Assembly (NCBI RefSeq): GCF_049723235.1
Contig: NZ_JBNARB010000004.1
Coordinates: 1-64,000 of the forward strand
DNA: 64,000 nucleotides
Reading direction: 5' to 3'
Origin: Thermovenabulum sp049723235
GTDB lineage: Bacteria; Bacillota; Thermosediminibacteria; Thermosediminibacterales; Thermosediminibacteraceae
Shown here: positions 34,553 to 43,366 of the stretch, piece after piece
Numbering within the stretch: position 1 is the first letter of the stretch
How the letters are laid out: every line of letters starts with the position of its first letter
Made by a program: the position numbers and the translations under genes
Notes under the pieces: generated by a model
What the model saw: the letters and a program-made list of their open reading frames with translations, nothing else
Databases searched by the model: none
Told to the model about the DNA's origin: nothing

Positions 34553-34581
34553 TTGCCTAATTAATAATTTTAAATTATAAT
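34553..34581 (+). promoter_or_regulatory. Promoter of tRNA-Lys-tRNA-Leu
   Basis: TTGCCT (34553-34558), 17 bases, consensus TATAAT (34576-34581), 29 bases before tRNA-Lys. Confidence 0.65.
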
Positions 34582-34610
34582 TATATAGCGTGTAGAATGA
34601 GATTTCTTCT

Positions 34611-34686
34611 GGGCCATTAGCTCAGGCGGTAGAGCACCTGACTTTTAATCAGGGTGTCGGAGGTTCGAGTCCTCCATGGCTCACCA
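34611..34686 (+). tRNA. tRNA-Lys (anticodon TTT)
   Basis: 76 bases with encoded CCA. Stem CCTGA/TCAGG encloses CTTTTAA. Confidence 0.95.
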
Positions 34687-34687
34687 T

Positions 34688-34771
34688 GCGGGCGTGGCGG
34701 AACTGGCAGACGCGCTAGACTTAGGATCTAGTGGTAACCCCGTGGAGGTTCAAATCCTCTCGCCCGCACCA
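34688..34771 (+). tRNA. tRNA-Leu (anticodon TAG)
   Basis: 84 bases, class II with a long variable arm and encoded CCA. Stem CTAGA/TCTAG encloses CTTAGGA. One base separates it from tRNA-Lys. Confidence 0.95.
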
Positions 34772-34786
34772 TAATAGGAATGGGAA

Positions 34787-34820
34787 ACCTCGGTATATTG
34801 CCGAGGTATTTGTTTATTAT
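34787..34820 (+). terminator. Probable terminator of the tRNA-Lys-Leu unit
   Basis: ACCTCGG (34787-34793) pairs with CCGAGGT (34801-34807), followed by ATTTGTTTATT. The T-tail is interrupted. Confidence 0.6.
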
Positions 34821-34903
34821 TTTTGTATTTTATAGATTGTAAATTTTATTTATGTTATAATAAAAAAGCAATAACGGAAGTGGAAAGAGTGAGGAGGAGC
34901 ATA

Positions 34904-36238
34904 ATGAAAGTAAATTTGGAAAAAATAGAAAATAATGTCGCTACCCTAAAAATTGAGGTAAACGAGGAAGAATTTGAAAAGGCTCTCGAAAAATCTTTCA
35001 AGAAGAATGCCAAAAGATTTAATGTACCCGGTTTCAGACGCGGAAAAGCACCAAGAAGTATTGTAGAAAGGTATTATGGCCCGGAAATACTTTATGAGGA
35101 TGCAGCTGAATTCGCACTGTCGGAAGCGTATAAAATTGGAATAGAAGAAAATAAATTGGAACCCGTTGATCATCCCGATTTTCAAATTGAGCAAATTGAA
35201 AAAAATAAACCTTTAATAGCAACTGCAAAAGTTACATTGAAGCCCGATGTAGAAATAGATGGCTATAAAGAATTAGAAGTAGAAAAAATTGTATATAATG
35301 TTAAAGAAGAAGATGTGGAAAGAGAATTGAGAGAATTACAGGAGAAAAATGCGCGTTTCATTAATGTGGAAAGACCTCTTAAAGAGGGCGATTTGGCGGT
35401 TATAGATTTTGAGGGCTTTATCAATGGTGAACCTTTTGAGGGCGGTAATGCCCAGAATTATCCGTTAACTGTTGGTTCGAAAACTTTCATACCGGGTTTT
35501 GAAGAGAAGCTCATAGGTATGATGCCTCAGGAAACAAGGGAAATTACCGTTACCTTCCCCGAAAATTATCACAGGGAAGATTTAAAAGGTAAAGAAGCTA
35601 CTTTTAAGGTTACCTTAAAGGAAATCAAGGAAAAAGAATTAATGCCTCTTGATGATGAATTTGCCAAGGATGTAAGTGAATTTGAAACGCTCGAGGAATT
35701 AAAAAAAGATTTAAAGAATAAACTGGAAGAGAGAGCCAAGGAATTTGAAGAGAGCTCTCTGAAGGGCTCTATTTTAAAGAAGCTTTTGGAGAAAGCCAAG
35801 GTGGAAATTCCCCAGGTGATGATTGACAGAGAAATAGAAAGGCTGATTTATGATTTTGCTGTAAGTTTGAGGCTTCGCGGTATTGATTTAAAGGATTACC
35901 TTGAAGCAGTAAAACTTACACCGGAAGAGTTTAAAAATAAATTCCAGGATAGGGCTATTGAAAATATAAAAACCTCATTAGTCCTGGAAAAAATAGCAAA
36001 ACTTGAGAATATTTCCGTTTCCGAAGAAGAACTGGATCAGGAGTTACAAAAATACGCGGAAAAAGCTAATAAATCTTTAGCTGAGTATAAAAAAACTCTA
36101 AAAGAGGAAAACATAGAATATATTAAAGATAGGATATTAACCGATAAAATTTTTAAATTCTTGATCGACAACGCAAAAGTAACAGAAAAAATAGCTGATA
36201 GTATATATAAAGAAGGAGAAGAAGAAAAAACTGAATAA
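34904..36238 (+). CDS. tig: Trigger factor
   Basis: 444 residues. Ribosome-bound chaperone and prolyl isomerase. The ribosome-binding signature is GFRRGKAP (about residue 42), and the FKBP domain begins at EGDLAVIDFEGFINGEPFEGG (split) near 160. A helical C-terminal arm domain follows. I chose the ATG at 34904 preceded by GAGGAGG; the frame is open 27 codons upstream, but that stretch has promoter-like sequence. It leads the tig-clpP-clpX order, as in many Firmicutes. Confidence 0.95.
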   Translation: MKVNLEKIENNVATLKIEVNEEEFEKALEKSFKKNAKRFNVPGFRRGKAPRSIVERYYGPEILYEDAAEFALSEAYKIGIEENKLEPVDHPDFQIEQIEKNKPLIATAKVTLKPDVEIDGYKELEVEKIVYNVKEEDVERELRELQEKNARFINVERPLKEGDLAVIDFEGFINGEPFEGGNAQNYPLTVGSKTFIPGFEEKLIGMMPQETREITVTFPENYHREDLKGKEATFKVTLKEIKEKELMPLDDEFAKDVSEFETLEELKKDLKNKLEERAKEFEESSLKGSILKKLLEKAKVEIPQVMIDREIERLIYDFAVSLRLRGIDLKDYLEAVKLTPEEFKNKFQDRAIENIKTSLVLEKIAKLENISVSEEELDQELQKYAEKANKSLAEYKKTLKEENIEYIKDRILTDKIFKFLIDNAKVTEKIADSIYKEGEEEKTE

Positions 36239-36267
36239 AAAAATAAAAATTAAAGGGAGGCAATATT

Positions 36268-36858
36268 ATGAGCCTTGTTCCAATTGTAGTGGAACAAACC
36301 AATAGAGGGGAAAGGGCTTACGATATATATTCAAGGCTTTTAAAAGAAAGAATAGTTTTTATCGGAACCCCAATAGACGATACCGTGGCAAGCCTTGTGA
36401 TAGCTCAACTTCTCTATCTTGAATCGGAAGACCCCGATAAGGATATCTATCTATATATTAATTCTCCCGGCGGTTCTGTAACAGCCGGACTTGCTATTTA
36501 CGATACCATGCAGTATATTAAGCCCGATGTCTGCACCATGTGCATGGGACTTGCGGCCAGTATGGGAGCGGTGCTTTTGGCTGCCGGAGCTCCTAAAAAG
36601 AGGTTTGCCCTTCCTAACTCAAGAATAATGATTCACCAGCCCTGGGGCGGAGTTCAGGGTAGGGCCATTGATATTGAAACTCATGCAAAAGAAATATTGC
36701 ATTTAAGAGGTATTTTAAATGAGATTTTAGCAAAACATACCAATCAACCCATCGAAAAAATTGAAAGAGATACTGACAAAGATTATTTTATGTCAGCTCA
36801 GGAGGCGAAAGAATACGGGCTAATAGACGAAGTAATATTTAAAAGGGTTAAAAGCTAA
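36268..36858 (+). CDS. clpP: ATP-dependent Clp protease proteolytic subunit
   Basis: 196 residues. Catalytic Ser in GLAASMGAVLLAAG, His in MIHQPWGG, Asp in the following helix region. Forms the tetradecameric barrel fed by ClpX, whose gene lies 17 bases downstream. Confidence 0.96.
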   Translation: MSLVPIVVEQTNRGERAYDIYSRLLKERIVFIGTPIDDTVASLVIAQLLYLESEDPDKDIYLYINSPGGSVTAGLAIYDTMQYIKPDVCTMCMGLAASMGAVLLAAGAPKKRFALPNSRIMIHQPWGGVQGRAIDIETHAKEILHLRGILNEILAKHTNQPIEKIERDTDKDYFMSAQEAKEYGLIDEVIFKRVKS

Positions 36859-36875
36859 CAAGACGAGGTGATAAA

Positions 36876-38141
36876 ATGTTTAAATTTAACGACGAAAAGG
36901 GGCAGCTAAAATGCTCTTTTTGCGGTAAAACCCAGGATCAGGTTAAAAAGTTGGTGGCTGGCCCCGGCGTGTATATTTGCGATGAATGCATCGAACTATG
37001 CAACGAAATAATAGAAGAAGAATTCAGCGATGATAATAAAATGGACTTTACCGATATACCTAAACCCAATCAAATAAAAGAGATTTTGGATCAGTATGTC
37101 ATAGGCCAGGAAAAAGCCAAAAGGATATTATCCGTTGCAGTATACAATCATTATAAGAGAATAAATTCCAATGTAAAGTTAGATGACGTGGAACTTCAAA
37201 AAAGTAATATAATTATGCTTGGCCCAACAGGAAGCGGCAAAACTTTACTTGCACAGACTCTTGCAAAGATTTTGAATGTGCCTTTTGCCATTGCCGATGC
37301 AACATCCCTTACCGAAGCCGGTTACGTTGGGGAAGACGTGGAAAATATTTTATTAAAGCTCATTCAGGCTGCTGATTACGATATAGAAAGAGCCGAAAAA
37401 GGAATAGTGTATATAGATGAAATAGACAAAATAGCACGAAAATCAGAAAATCCATCAATTACGAGGGATGTTTCGGGTGAAGGGGTACAGCAAGCTTTAC
37501 TAAAAATCCTGGAAGGGACCATAGCAAGCGTTCCTCCTCAAGGCGGACGAAAACACCCTCATCAGGAATTCATTCAAATAGATACTACCAATATACTTTT
37601 CATATGCGGCGGTGCTTTTGAGGGTATAGAAAAAATCATCGCCAACAGATTGGGGAAAAAAGGGATAGGTTTTGGAGCAGATATAAGAAGCAGAGAAGAT
37701 AAAAATGTAGGGGAGATTTTAAGCCACATTATGCCGGAAGACCTTCTTAAGTTCGGAATGATTCCGGAATTTGTGGGAAGGGTACCAATTATCGTTACCC
37801 TGGATGCCTTAGATGAGCAAGCTTTGATTAGAATATTAAAGGAACCAAAGAACGCTCTGGTAAAGCAGTATCAAAAATTATTTGAAATGGATAACGTTCA
37901 ATTAGAGTTTACCGATGAAGCCCTCGGTTTGATAGCCCAGGAAGCATTAAAGCGAAAGACCGGTGCAAGGGGCTTAAGGGCAATTATGGAAGAAATTATG
38001 ATGGATGTAATGTATGAGATACCATCCAGACAGGATATTGCAAAATGTGTTGTAACAAAGGAAGTCGTATTAAAAAAGGAGCCTCCAATTCTTGTAACAT
38101 CTGAAAGAAAAAAAGGAAAGAAAAAGGAAGTAACGGCATAA
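36876..38141 (+). CDS. clpX: Clp protease ATP-binding subunit ClpX
   Basis: 421 residues. N-terminal C4 zinc finger (CSFCGK...CDECIELC), Walker A GPTGSGKT, Walker B VYIDEIDK, and the ClpP-docking IGF-type loop region KGIGFGADI. It unfolds substrates for ClpP. A terminator ends this unit before lonB. Confidence 0.96.
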   Translation: MFKFNDEKGQLKCSFCGKTQDQVKKLVAGPGVYICDECIELCNEIIEEEFSDDNKMDFTDIPKPNQIKEILDQYVIGQEKAKRILSVAVYNHYKRINSNVKLDDVELQKSNIIMLGPTGSGKTLLAQTLAKILNVPFAIADATSLTEAGYVGEDVENILLKLIQAADYDIERAEKGIVYIDEIDKIARKSENPSITRDVSGEGVQQALLKILEGTIASVPPQGGRKHPHQEFIQIDTTNILFICGGAFEGIEKIIANRLGKKGIGFGADIRSREDKNVGEILSHIMPEDLLKFGMIPEFVGRVPIIVTLDALDEQALIRILKEPKNALVKQYQKLFEMDNVQLEFTDEALGLIAQEALKRKTGARGLRAIMEEIMMDVMYEIPSRQDIAKCVVTKEVVLKKEPPILVTSERKKGKKKEVTA

Positions 38142-38170
38142 ACGCAAGCTTGAAAGCTTGCGTTTTTTTT
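38142..38170 (+). terminator. Terminator of the tig-clpP-clpX unit
   Basis: ACGCAAGCT (38142-38150) pairs with AGCTTGCGT (38155-38163), followed by eight T. Confidence 0.9.
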
Positions 38171-38250
38171 ATGAAATCCTTTCCAGGATAAATTTATTTT
38201 TATTTGCTAATAATATTAAAAGCCGGATTCTGGAAAGGGAGGTGAGGCTT

Positions 38251-39909
38251 TTGAATAGTTCTTCAAGTTTTTTGACCTTAATCCAAATTGCCTTTGTGGT
38301 CATAGTGGGGCTGTATTTTTTAAATTTGCTAAAGAGCCAGCAGGGGAGCAGGATTACCGTAGATAGGGAATCGAAAAAAGAGCTGGAAAAATTAAGGAAA
38401 CTGAGAGAAATCTCCCTTACAGAACCGCTTGCAGAAAAAACAAGGCCTACAACTTTTGAAGAAATTATCGGTCAGGAAGAAGGGCTGAAAGCTTTAAGAG
38501 CAGCTCTGTGCGGTCCAAACCCTCAGCACGTAATAATTTACGGTCCCCCGGGGATAGGAAAGACGGCGGCGGCAAGGCTGGTGCTGGAAGAAGCAAAAAA
38601 ATGTCCCGAGTCCCCCTTTGGGCCTGATGCAAAATTTGTTGAAATTGATGCCACCATATCCCGGTTTGACGAAAGGGGTATAGCCGACCCATTAATAGGG
38701 TCGGTGCACGATCCCATTTATCAAGGGGCAGGCCCTTTGGGCATTGCCGGAATCCCTCAGCCTAAACCCGGTGCAGTTACAAAAGCCCACGGAGGTATTC
38801 TTTTTATAGATGAAATAGGAGAATTGCATCCCGTTCAAATGAATAAATTATTAAAGGTTCTGGAAGACAGGAAGGTTTTTTTAGAAAGCGCTTATTATAA
38901 CAGCGAGGACCCCAATATACCCCTTTACATCCACGATATATTTCAAAATGGATTACCTGCAGATTTTAGGCTGGTGGGAGCTACCACCAGAAGCCCTAAT
39001 GAGATACCGCAAGCAATACGCTCAAGGTGTGTAGAAATATTTTTTAAACCCTTATCACCGGAAGATATAGGGACAATTGTAAAAAATGCGGTGCAAAAAA
39101 TTAATTTCGAAATTAAGGAAGAGGTTATTGATTTAATCAAAAAATACGCCACCAATGGAAGAGAAGCCGTAAACATAGTTCAGATGGCCGCAAGCATTGC
39201 AATTCTTGAAAAAAGAAAAAATATAGGTCAAAAGGATGTGGAATGGATAATCAACTGCGGACAGTATACTCAAAGACCTGATAAAAAAATTCCCGAAACT
39301 CCTCAGGTGGGACTTGTGAACGGACTTGCGGTTTACGGTCCAAATCTGGGAATACTTATTGAAATTGAAGCGACAGCTATTCCAGTGCAAAAAGGAGAAG
39401 GTAAAATAATAGTTACGGGCATTGTGGAAGAAGAAGAAATGGGAGGAGAAGCTTATAAATTAAGGAGAAAAGGTACGGCAAGGGGATCTGTTGAAAATTG
39501 CCTTACGGTAATGCGAAAATATTTGGGGGTGGACCCCAGGGATTTTGACATTCACTTAAATTTTCCGGGCGGTATTCCATTGGATGGGCCATCCGCAGGA
39601 ATTGCGGTTGCAACGGCAATATACTCTTCAATAAAAGGGTTACCGGTAAAAAATACCGTTGCCATGACAGGTGAGATTTCTATAAGGGGAAATGTTAAAC
39701 CGGTAGGAGGAGTAACCGCAAAAATAGATGCTGCGATAAAAGCAGGGGCAAAAGAAATATTGATACCGAAGGAGAATTATCAGGAGATATTTAAAACAAT
39801 AGATGGAACTAATATAATTCCTGTAGAAAGAATTGAAGAAGTAATAGATTTAGCCATTTTATGGGATAAAAAGGCCGAGGAAAAGGGAATATTGGCACTC
39901 GTTAAATAG
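38251..39909 (+). CDS. lonB: Membrane-anchored ATP-dependent protease LonB
   Basis: 552 residues from the TTG at 38251, the length of Bacillus LonB. Eight bases upstream lies AAGGGAGG. One N-terminal membrane helix (about 6-27), an AAA+ module with YGPPGIGKTAAA and ILFIDEIGEL, and a C-terminal Lon protease domain with GPSAGIAVATAI (catalytic Ser) and a Lys about 45 residues later. In Bacillus it is tied to sporulation. The long open stretch before 38251 overlaps the terminator and is not coding. Confidence 0.92.
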   Translation: MNSSSSFLTLIQIAFVVIVGLYFLNLLKSQQGSRITVDRESKKELEKLRKLREISLTEPLAEKTRPTTFEEIIGQEEGLKALRAALCGPNPQHVIIYGPPGIGKTAAARLVLEEAKKCPESPFGPDAKFVEIDATISRFDERGIADPLIGSVHDPIYQGAGPLGIAGIPQPKPGAVTKAHGGILFIDEIGELHPVQMNKLLKVLEDRKVFLESAYYNSEDPNIPLYIHDIFQNGLPADFRLVGATTRSPNEIPQAIRSRCVEIFFKPLSPEDIGTIVKNAVQKINFEIKEEVIDLIKKYATNGREAVNIVQMAASIAILEKRKNIGQKDVEWIINCGQYTQRPDKKIPETPQVGLVNGLAVYGPNLGILIEIEATAIPVQKGEGKIIVTGIVEEEEMGGEAYKLRRKGTARGSVENCLTVMRKYLGVDPRDFDIHLNFPGGIPLDGPSAGIAVATAIYSSIKGLPVKNTVAMTGEISIRGNVKPVGGVTAKIDAAIKAGAKEILIPKENYQEIFKTIDGTNIIPVERIEEVIDLAILWDKKAEEKGILALVK

Positions 39910-39915
39910 AAAATA

Positions 39916-39960
39916 AGCCATATTTTTCCAAAAAGGAAAAATATGGCTATATTTTATATA
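39916..39960 (+). terminator. Terminator of lonB
   Basis: A perfect 14-bp stem (39916-39929 with 39935-39948) around an AAAAA loop, followed by ATATTTTATATA. Confidence 0.75.
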
Positions 39961-40070
39961 AAAAATTAAAATAATAAATAACAAAAAGGATATTAGCACA
40001 AATAATAGAATTAAAGTAATATATAATATTTTAATATTTTTAAAAAAGTAGAACGGGATGGGTGAGGGAA

Positions 40071-42023
40071 ATGGATAGGTTGAAAGGAAAGGTTGCCTTA
40101 ATAGCGCCGAATTCTTACGTTGCAAACCTTGCATTGAAGGTTTCTAAAGGTTTTGGGGACATTATTGAAATTTATGAAGGCAACTTAGAAGAAGGTGTAA
40201 AAGCGGCAAAAAGGGCTTTGACCAAAGGATGCAAGGTAATAATCAGCAGGGGTGGAACAGCCTTAATGATAGAAGAAGAGCTGGATGTTACCGTTGTACC
40301 CATTTCTTTTACTTCTAATGACCTGATAAAGACGATTTCGAAAATCAAATTAAATGATAATGTTATTGGGATAATTGGGTATAAAAATCTGATAGAAGAA
40401 ATTAATGAAATTGAAAATTTACTGGATTACAGAATATATTTTTCCGAAATCAGGCACCATAAAGAAATCGAGGAAAAAATATTGGAACTTTATAAAAGAT
40501 TCGGAGTAGAAAATTTTATTGGCGGTGAAGCAGTAGTAAAAATAGCTGAAGAATTGGGGCTAAAAGGCATTTTAATGGAATGCGGTGCCGGTGCTATTAA
40601 AAGGGCGATATCGGAAGGTATCAGGATTGCGAAAATAATTGTAGAGCTGAACGAAGAGCGAATGCAGCTCAGGGCAATTGCGGAACACAGCAGTGATGGA
40701 ATAATTTTGCTGGATGAAATGGATAGAATTAAATATATTAACCCTTCGGCTCAAAGGATTTTAATGATAAATTACGAGGATATGCTGGGTGAAAATGTTT
40801 TAAATTATATTAGTTCGCAAAAAATTATAGATGCGGTAAAAAAGAAGGAACAAGTAATTGCAGAATATGATCAAATAAAAAATACGAAAGTAATTTTTAA
40901 TTATGTTCCTTTAATTGAAAATAATAATAAAATCGGAAGTATTATTTCCTTTAATGATATTTCAAAAATAGAGGAATTAGAGAGAAAAATAAGAAAGGAA
41001 CAATATACAAGAGGTTTTGTGGCAAAATATACTTTTAACGATATTATCGCAACAAGTGAGAGAATGAAAAATATTATTGAAATGGCGAAAAGGATTTCTA
41101 AAAATGATACTACTATTTTGATTACCGGGGAATCAGGGACCGGAAAAGAATTAATGGCTCAAAGCATTCATAATGAAAGTTTAAGAAAACACGGCCCCTT
41201 TATTGCGGTTAATTGCGCTTCATTACCTAAAAATCTCCTTGAAAGTGAACTTTTTGGGTACGCGGAAGGAGCTTTTACAGGTGCTAAAAAAGGAGGTAAA
41301 CCGGGTCTTTTTGAACTGGCACATATGGGCACCATTTTTCTCGATGAAATTGCGGACATGCCTTTGGACCTCCAGGCTCATCTTTTAAGGGTAATTCAGG
41401 AAAAAGAGGTTTCCAGGATAGGAGACGATAAGGTCATTCCGATAGATGTCAGGGTAATTGCGGCTACAAATAAAGATTTAAGAAAATATGTATCGGAAGG
41501 AAAATTCCGGGAAGATTTATATTACAGGTTGAACGTTATAAATATTAAAATGCCGCCTTTACGAGAAAGAAAGGAAGACATTCCTTTGTTAATTAAATAT
41601 TTTTTGAGCATATACGCGTCAAAAAATAAAATGGCTCCTAAAAAAGTTAATGAGGAAGCAATTAAAATTCTTAAAAATTATTCATGGCCGGGGAACATAA
41701 GAGAACTTCAAAATTTTATCGAAAGATTAATGCTTACGGTAGAAAAAAATGTAGTAGATGAAAAGGATGTTTGTGAAATTTTGGATATAGATAAAGAATG
41801 TATATATGACCCATCTTCAGGTGCAATGGAAAAGTATTTGGAAAGTGGAATTAATAATATTGGTGAAAAAATGAACAAAGGAATATTAAATAGAATGGAA
41901 AAAGAGTATATATTAAAGATATTAAAAGAGGTTAATGGCAATAGAAAAAAAGCAGCAGAAATACTGGGTATCAGCACGACTACTCTATGGAGAAGGTTAA
42001 AAGAATTAAATATTAATTATTGA
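40071..42023 (+). CDS. Sigma-54-dependent enhancer-binding regulator, PrpR type
   Basis: 650 residues. PrpR_N sensor domain (about 1-190), PAS domain (about 195-300), AAA+ sigma-54 activation domain (about 325-560) and Fis-type HTH at the C-terminus (RKKAAEILGISTTTLWRRL). The activation domain has Walker A GESGTGKE, the sigma-54 contact loop GAFTGA and Walker B GTIFLDEI, so it should be a working activator. PrpR_N domains bind organic acids such as 2-methylcitrate. It ends about 130 bases before a -24/-12 promoter serving the operon at 42377, and is its obvious activator. Confidence 0.9.
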   Translation: MDRLKGKVALIAPNSYVANLALKVSKGFGDIIEIYEGNLEEGVKAAKRALTKGCKVIISRGGTALMIEEELDVTVVPISFTSNDLIKTISKIKLNDNVIGIIGYKNLIEEINEIENLLDYRIYFSEIRHHKEIEEKILELYKRFGVENFIGGEAVVKIAEELGLKGILMECGAGAIKRAISEGIRIAKIIVELNEERMQLRAIAEHSSDGIILLDEMDRIKYINPSAQRILMINYEDMLGENVLNYISSQKIIDAVKKKEQVIAEYDQIKNTKVIFNYVPLIENNNKIGSIISFNDISKIEELERKIRKEQYTRGFVAKYTFNDIIATSERMKNIIEMAKRISKNDTTILITGESGTGKELMAQSIHNESLRKHGPFIAVNCASLPKNLLESELFGYAEGAFTGAKKGGKPGLFELAHMGTIFLDEIADMPLDLQAHLLRVIQEKEVSRIGDDKVIPIDVRVIAATNKDLRKYVSEGKFREDLYYRLNVINIKMPPLRERKEDIPLLIKYFLSIYASKNKMAPKKVNEEAIKILKNYSWPGNIRELQNFIERLMLTVEKNVVDEKDVCEILDIDKECIYDPSSGAMEKYLESGINNIGEKMNKGILNRMEKEYILKILKEVNGNRKKAAEILGISTTTLWRRLKELNINY

Positions 42024-42102
42024 AATGCAATGGAGATTAAATATTGAAATACTCCATTAATCAATATTTTCAATATGAAATTATTAATTTTCAAAATGAA
42101 AT
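42018..42102. promoter_or_regulatory. Enhancer (UAS) candidate region for the 42377 operon
   Basis: Repeated TATTGAAA/TTTCAATA elements occur at 42018-42025, 42042-42049 and 42068-42083 (the last is TTTCAATATGAAATTA, containing TTTCA-N3-TGAAA). A variant, TTTCAAAATGAAAT, is at 42089-42102, 21 bases further on, two helical turns. The 16-base element at 42068 recurs exactly at 56983, upstream of the opposing operon. These lie 50-135 bases before the -24 box, as expected for the PrpR-type activator. Confidence 0.6.
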
Positions 42103-42153
42103 AAAAATAATTATTAATTTTGTACATTACTTGAAAATCAAGGTTGATTTGGA

Positions 42154-42168
42154 TGGCATTTTTTTTGC
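42154..42168 (+). promoter_or_regulatory. Sigma-54 promoter of the 42377-51892 operon
   Basis: TGGCAT (42154-42159), five T, TTGC (42165-42168). The GG and GC are exactly 12 bases apart, and only one consensus position (C of TGGCAC) differs. The predicted start near 42179 leaves a leader of about 200 bases, which contains an unused AAAGGAGGTGTAA at 42302-42314. Confidence 0.85.
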
Positions 42169-42376
42169 AATAATTTAATAATAGGAATATTAAAAAACAA
42201 TTTTAATTAAAGATAAATAAGACATATGCCAATATTTATTAAAGTAAATATTTATATTTAGTTTTTAAACAAATTAATAAATGAAATTATCAAAATTTAT
42301 AAAAGGAGGTGTAATATAGTCAAAAATCAAAATAAAAAAAATATAGAAAATATTAACATATTTTGGAGGTGTAAGA

Positions 42377-43333
42377 ATGAAATATAAACTTTCCACAGGA
42401 TCTATGGATAAAGCTGATAAGATATATTTCCAAAACATGACCGGGCGACAGGTGGAAGAAAGGTTAAAAGAAAATGATATTATCATAATACCCATAGGTA
42501 GCACCGAATATCATGGAAAAGGCCAGTGCTACGGAGAAGATACTTTTATAGTTACCAGGATTGCCGAAACGGTTGCAAAAGAAACCGGGTGTACGGTGTC
42601 TCAACCTGTGTGGTTTGGCTCACATCCCTGGAACCAAATGGGTATGCCGGGGACGATAGTAATCCCGGAAGTAACCTTTGTAAGTTATCTTAGAGCAATA
42701 ATCGCCGGCTACTGGAATGCGGGGTTCAGGAAGCAGATATTGATTAACGGACATGGCCAGGAGTATATAATTCCAAATGCCATTCAGGAATTCGGTAAAA
42801 TGTATCAGGTTCCGGCAGTAATTTGTATGGTAAACTGGCCGACCGTCATTGCCCAGGAACTAAAGGACAAAGCTCACGGCGGTCCATGGGAAACTCCCTT
42901 CAGGCATGCCGATGAGGTAGAAGCTTCTTTTTCATTGGCTTTGTTCCCGGAAATGAATAACAAAGAGGATATGGAAGACAGCACTCCTGTAGGTTTTATG
43001 CCCGAAGGCCATGTGGATAAGGGTGGAGATATATATCAATATCCAATTCCAGGACATGCCCAGATAGGGATGGGTGGTTTGGAAGTAATACTATATCCTC
43101 AGGGTGTAATCGGGAAACCCACTCTTGCCGATGCTAAAAAAGCCGAAAAGGGAATTGAGATGATTATAGATTACCTAATTAAATTACATAACGATATTCG
43201 CGAAAAATTCCCGCCCGGTAAATTGCCCGATATTAACCTTGTTACCGAAAGGGATAAAGAATTAATAGAAGCGGTAATTAAAGGCCCCTTCAAAGGTGGT
43301 AAGAGCATATATTCCTTAGGGTACCCTTCATGA
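42377..43333 (+). CDS. Creatininase-family amidohydrolase
   Basis: 318 residues. Metal-dependent hydrolase of the creatininase fold: GSTEYHGKGQCYGEDT supplies Glu, His and acidic ligands, and NGHGQE another His/Glu pair. Members open creatinine and other cyclic amides, or act on a cyclic inosose (IolN), so a ring-opening step is likely but the substrate is open. It is the first gene of the sigma-54 operon. GGAGGTG precedes the ATG. Confidence 0.8.
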   Translation: MKYKLSTGSMDKADKIYFQNMTGRQVEERLKENDIIIIPIGSTEYHGKGQCYGEDTFIVTRIAETVAKETGCTVSQPVWFGSHPWNQMGMPGTIVIPEVTFVSYLRAIIAGYWNAGFRKQILINGHGQEYIIPNAIQEFGKMYQVPAVICMVNWPTVIAQELKDKAHGGPWETPFRHADEVEASFSLALFPEMNNKEDMEDSTPVGFMPEGHVDKGGDIYQYPIPGHAQIGMGGLEVILYPQGVIGKPTLADAKKAEKGIEMIIDYLIKLHNDIREKFPPGKLPDINLVTERDKELIEAVIKGPFKGGKSIYSLGYPS

Positions 43334-43366
43334 AAATAAAAAAATTGGCCAAAGGAGGATAAGATA

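Noticed and set aside
34837..34861. TTGTAA...TATAAT as a promoter of tig
   Set aside because: The spacer is only 13 bases; a promoter is probably nearby but this pairing is not convincing.
34823..34903. 27-codon N-terminal extension of trigger factor
   Set aside because: The added residues do not resemble the trigger factor N-terminus, and GAGGAGG sits before the ATG at 34904.
38158..38250. 31-codon N-terminal extension of LonB
   Set aside because: It would start inside the clpX terminator; the TTG at 38251 has a proper ribosome site and gives the standard 552 residues.
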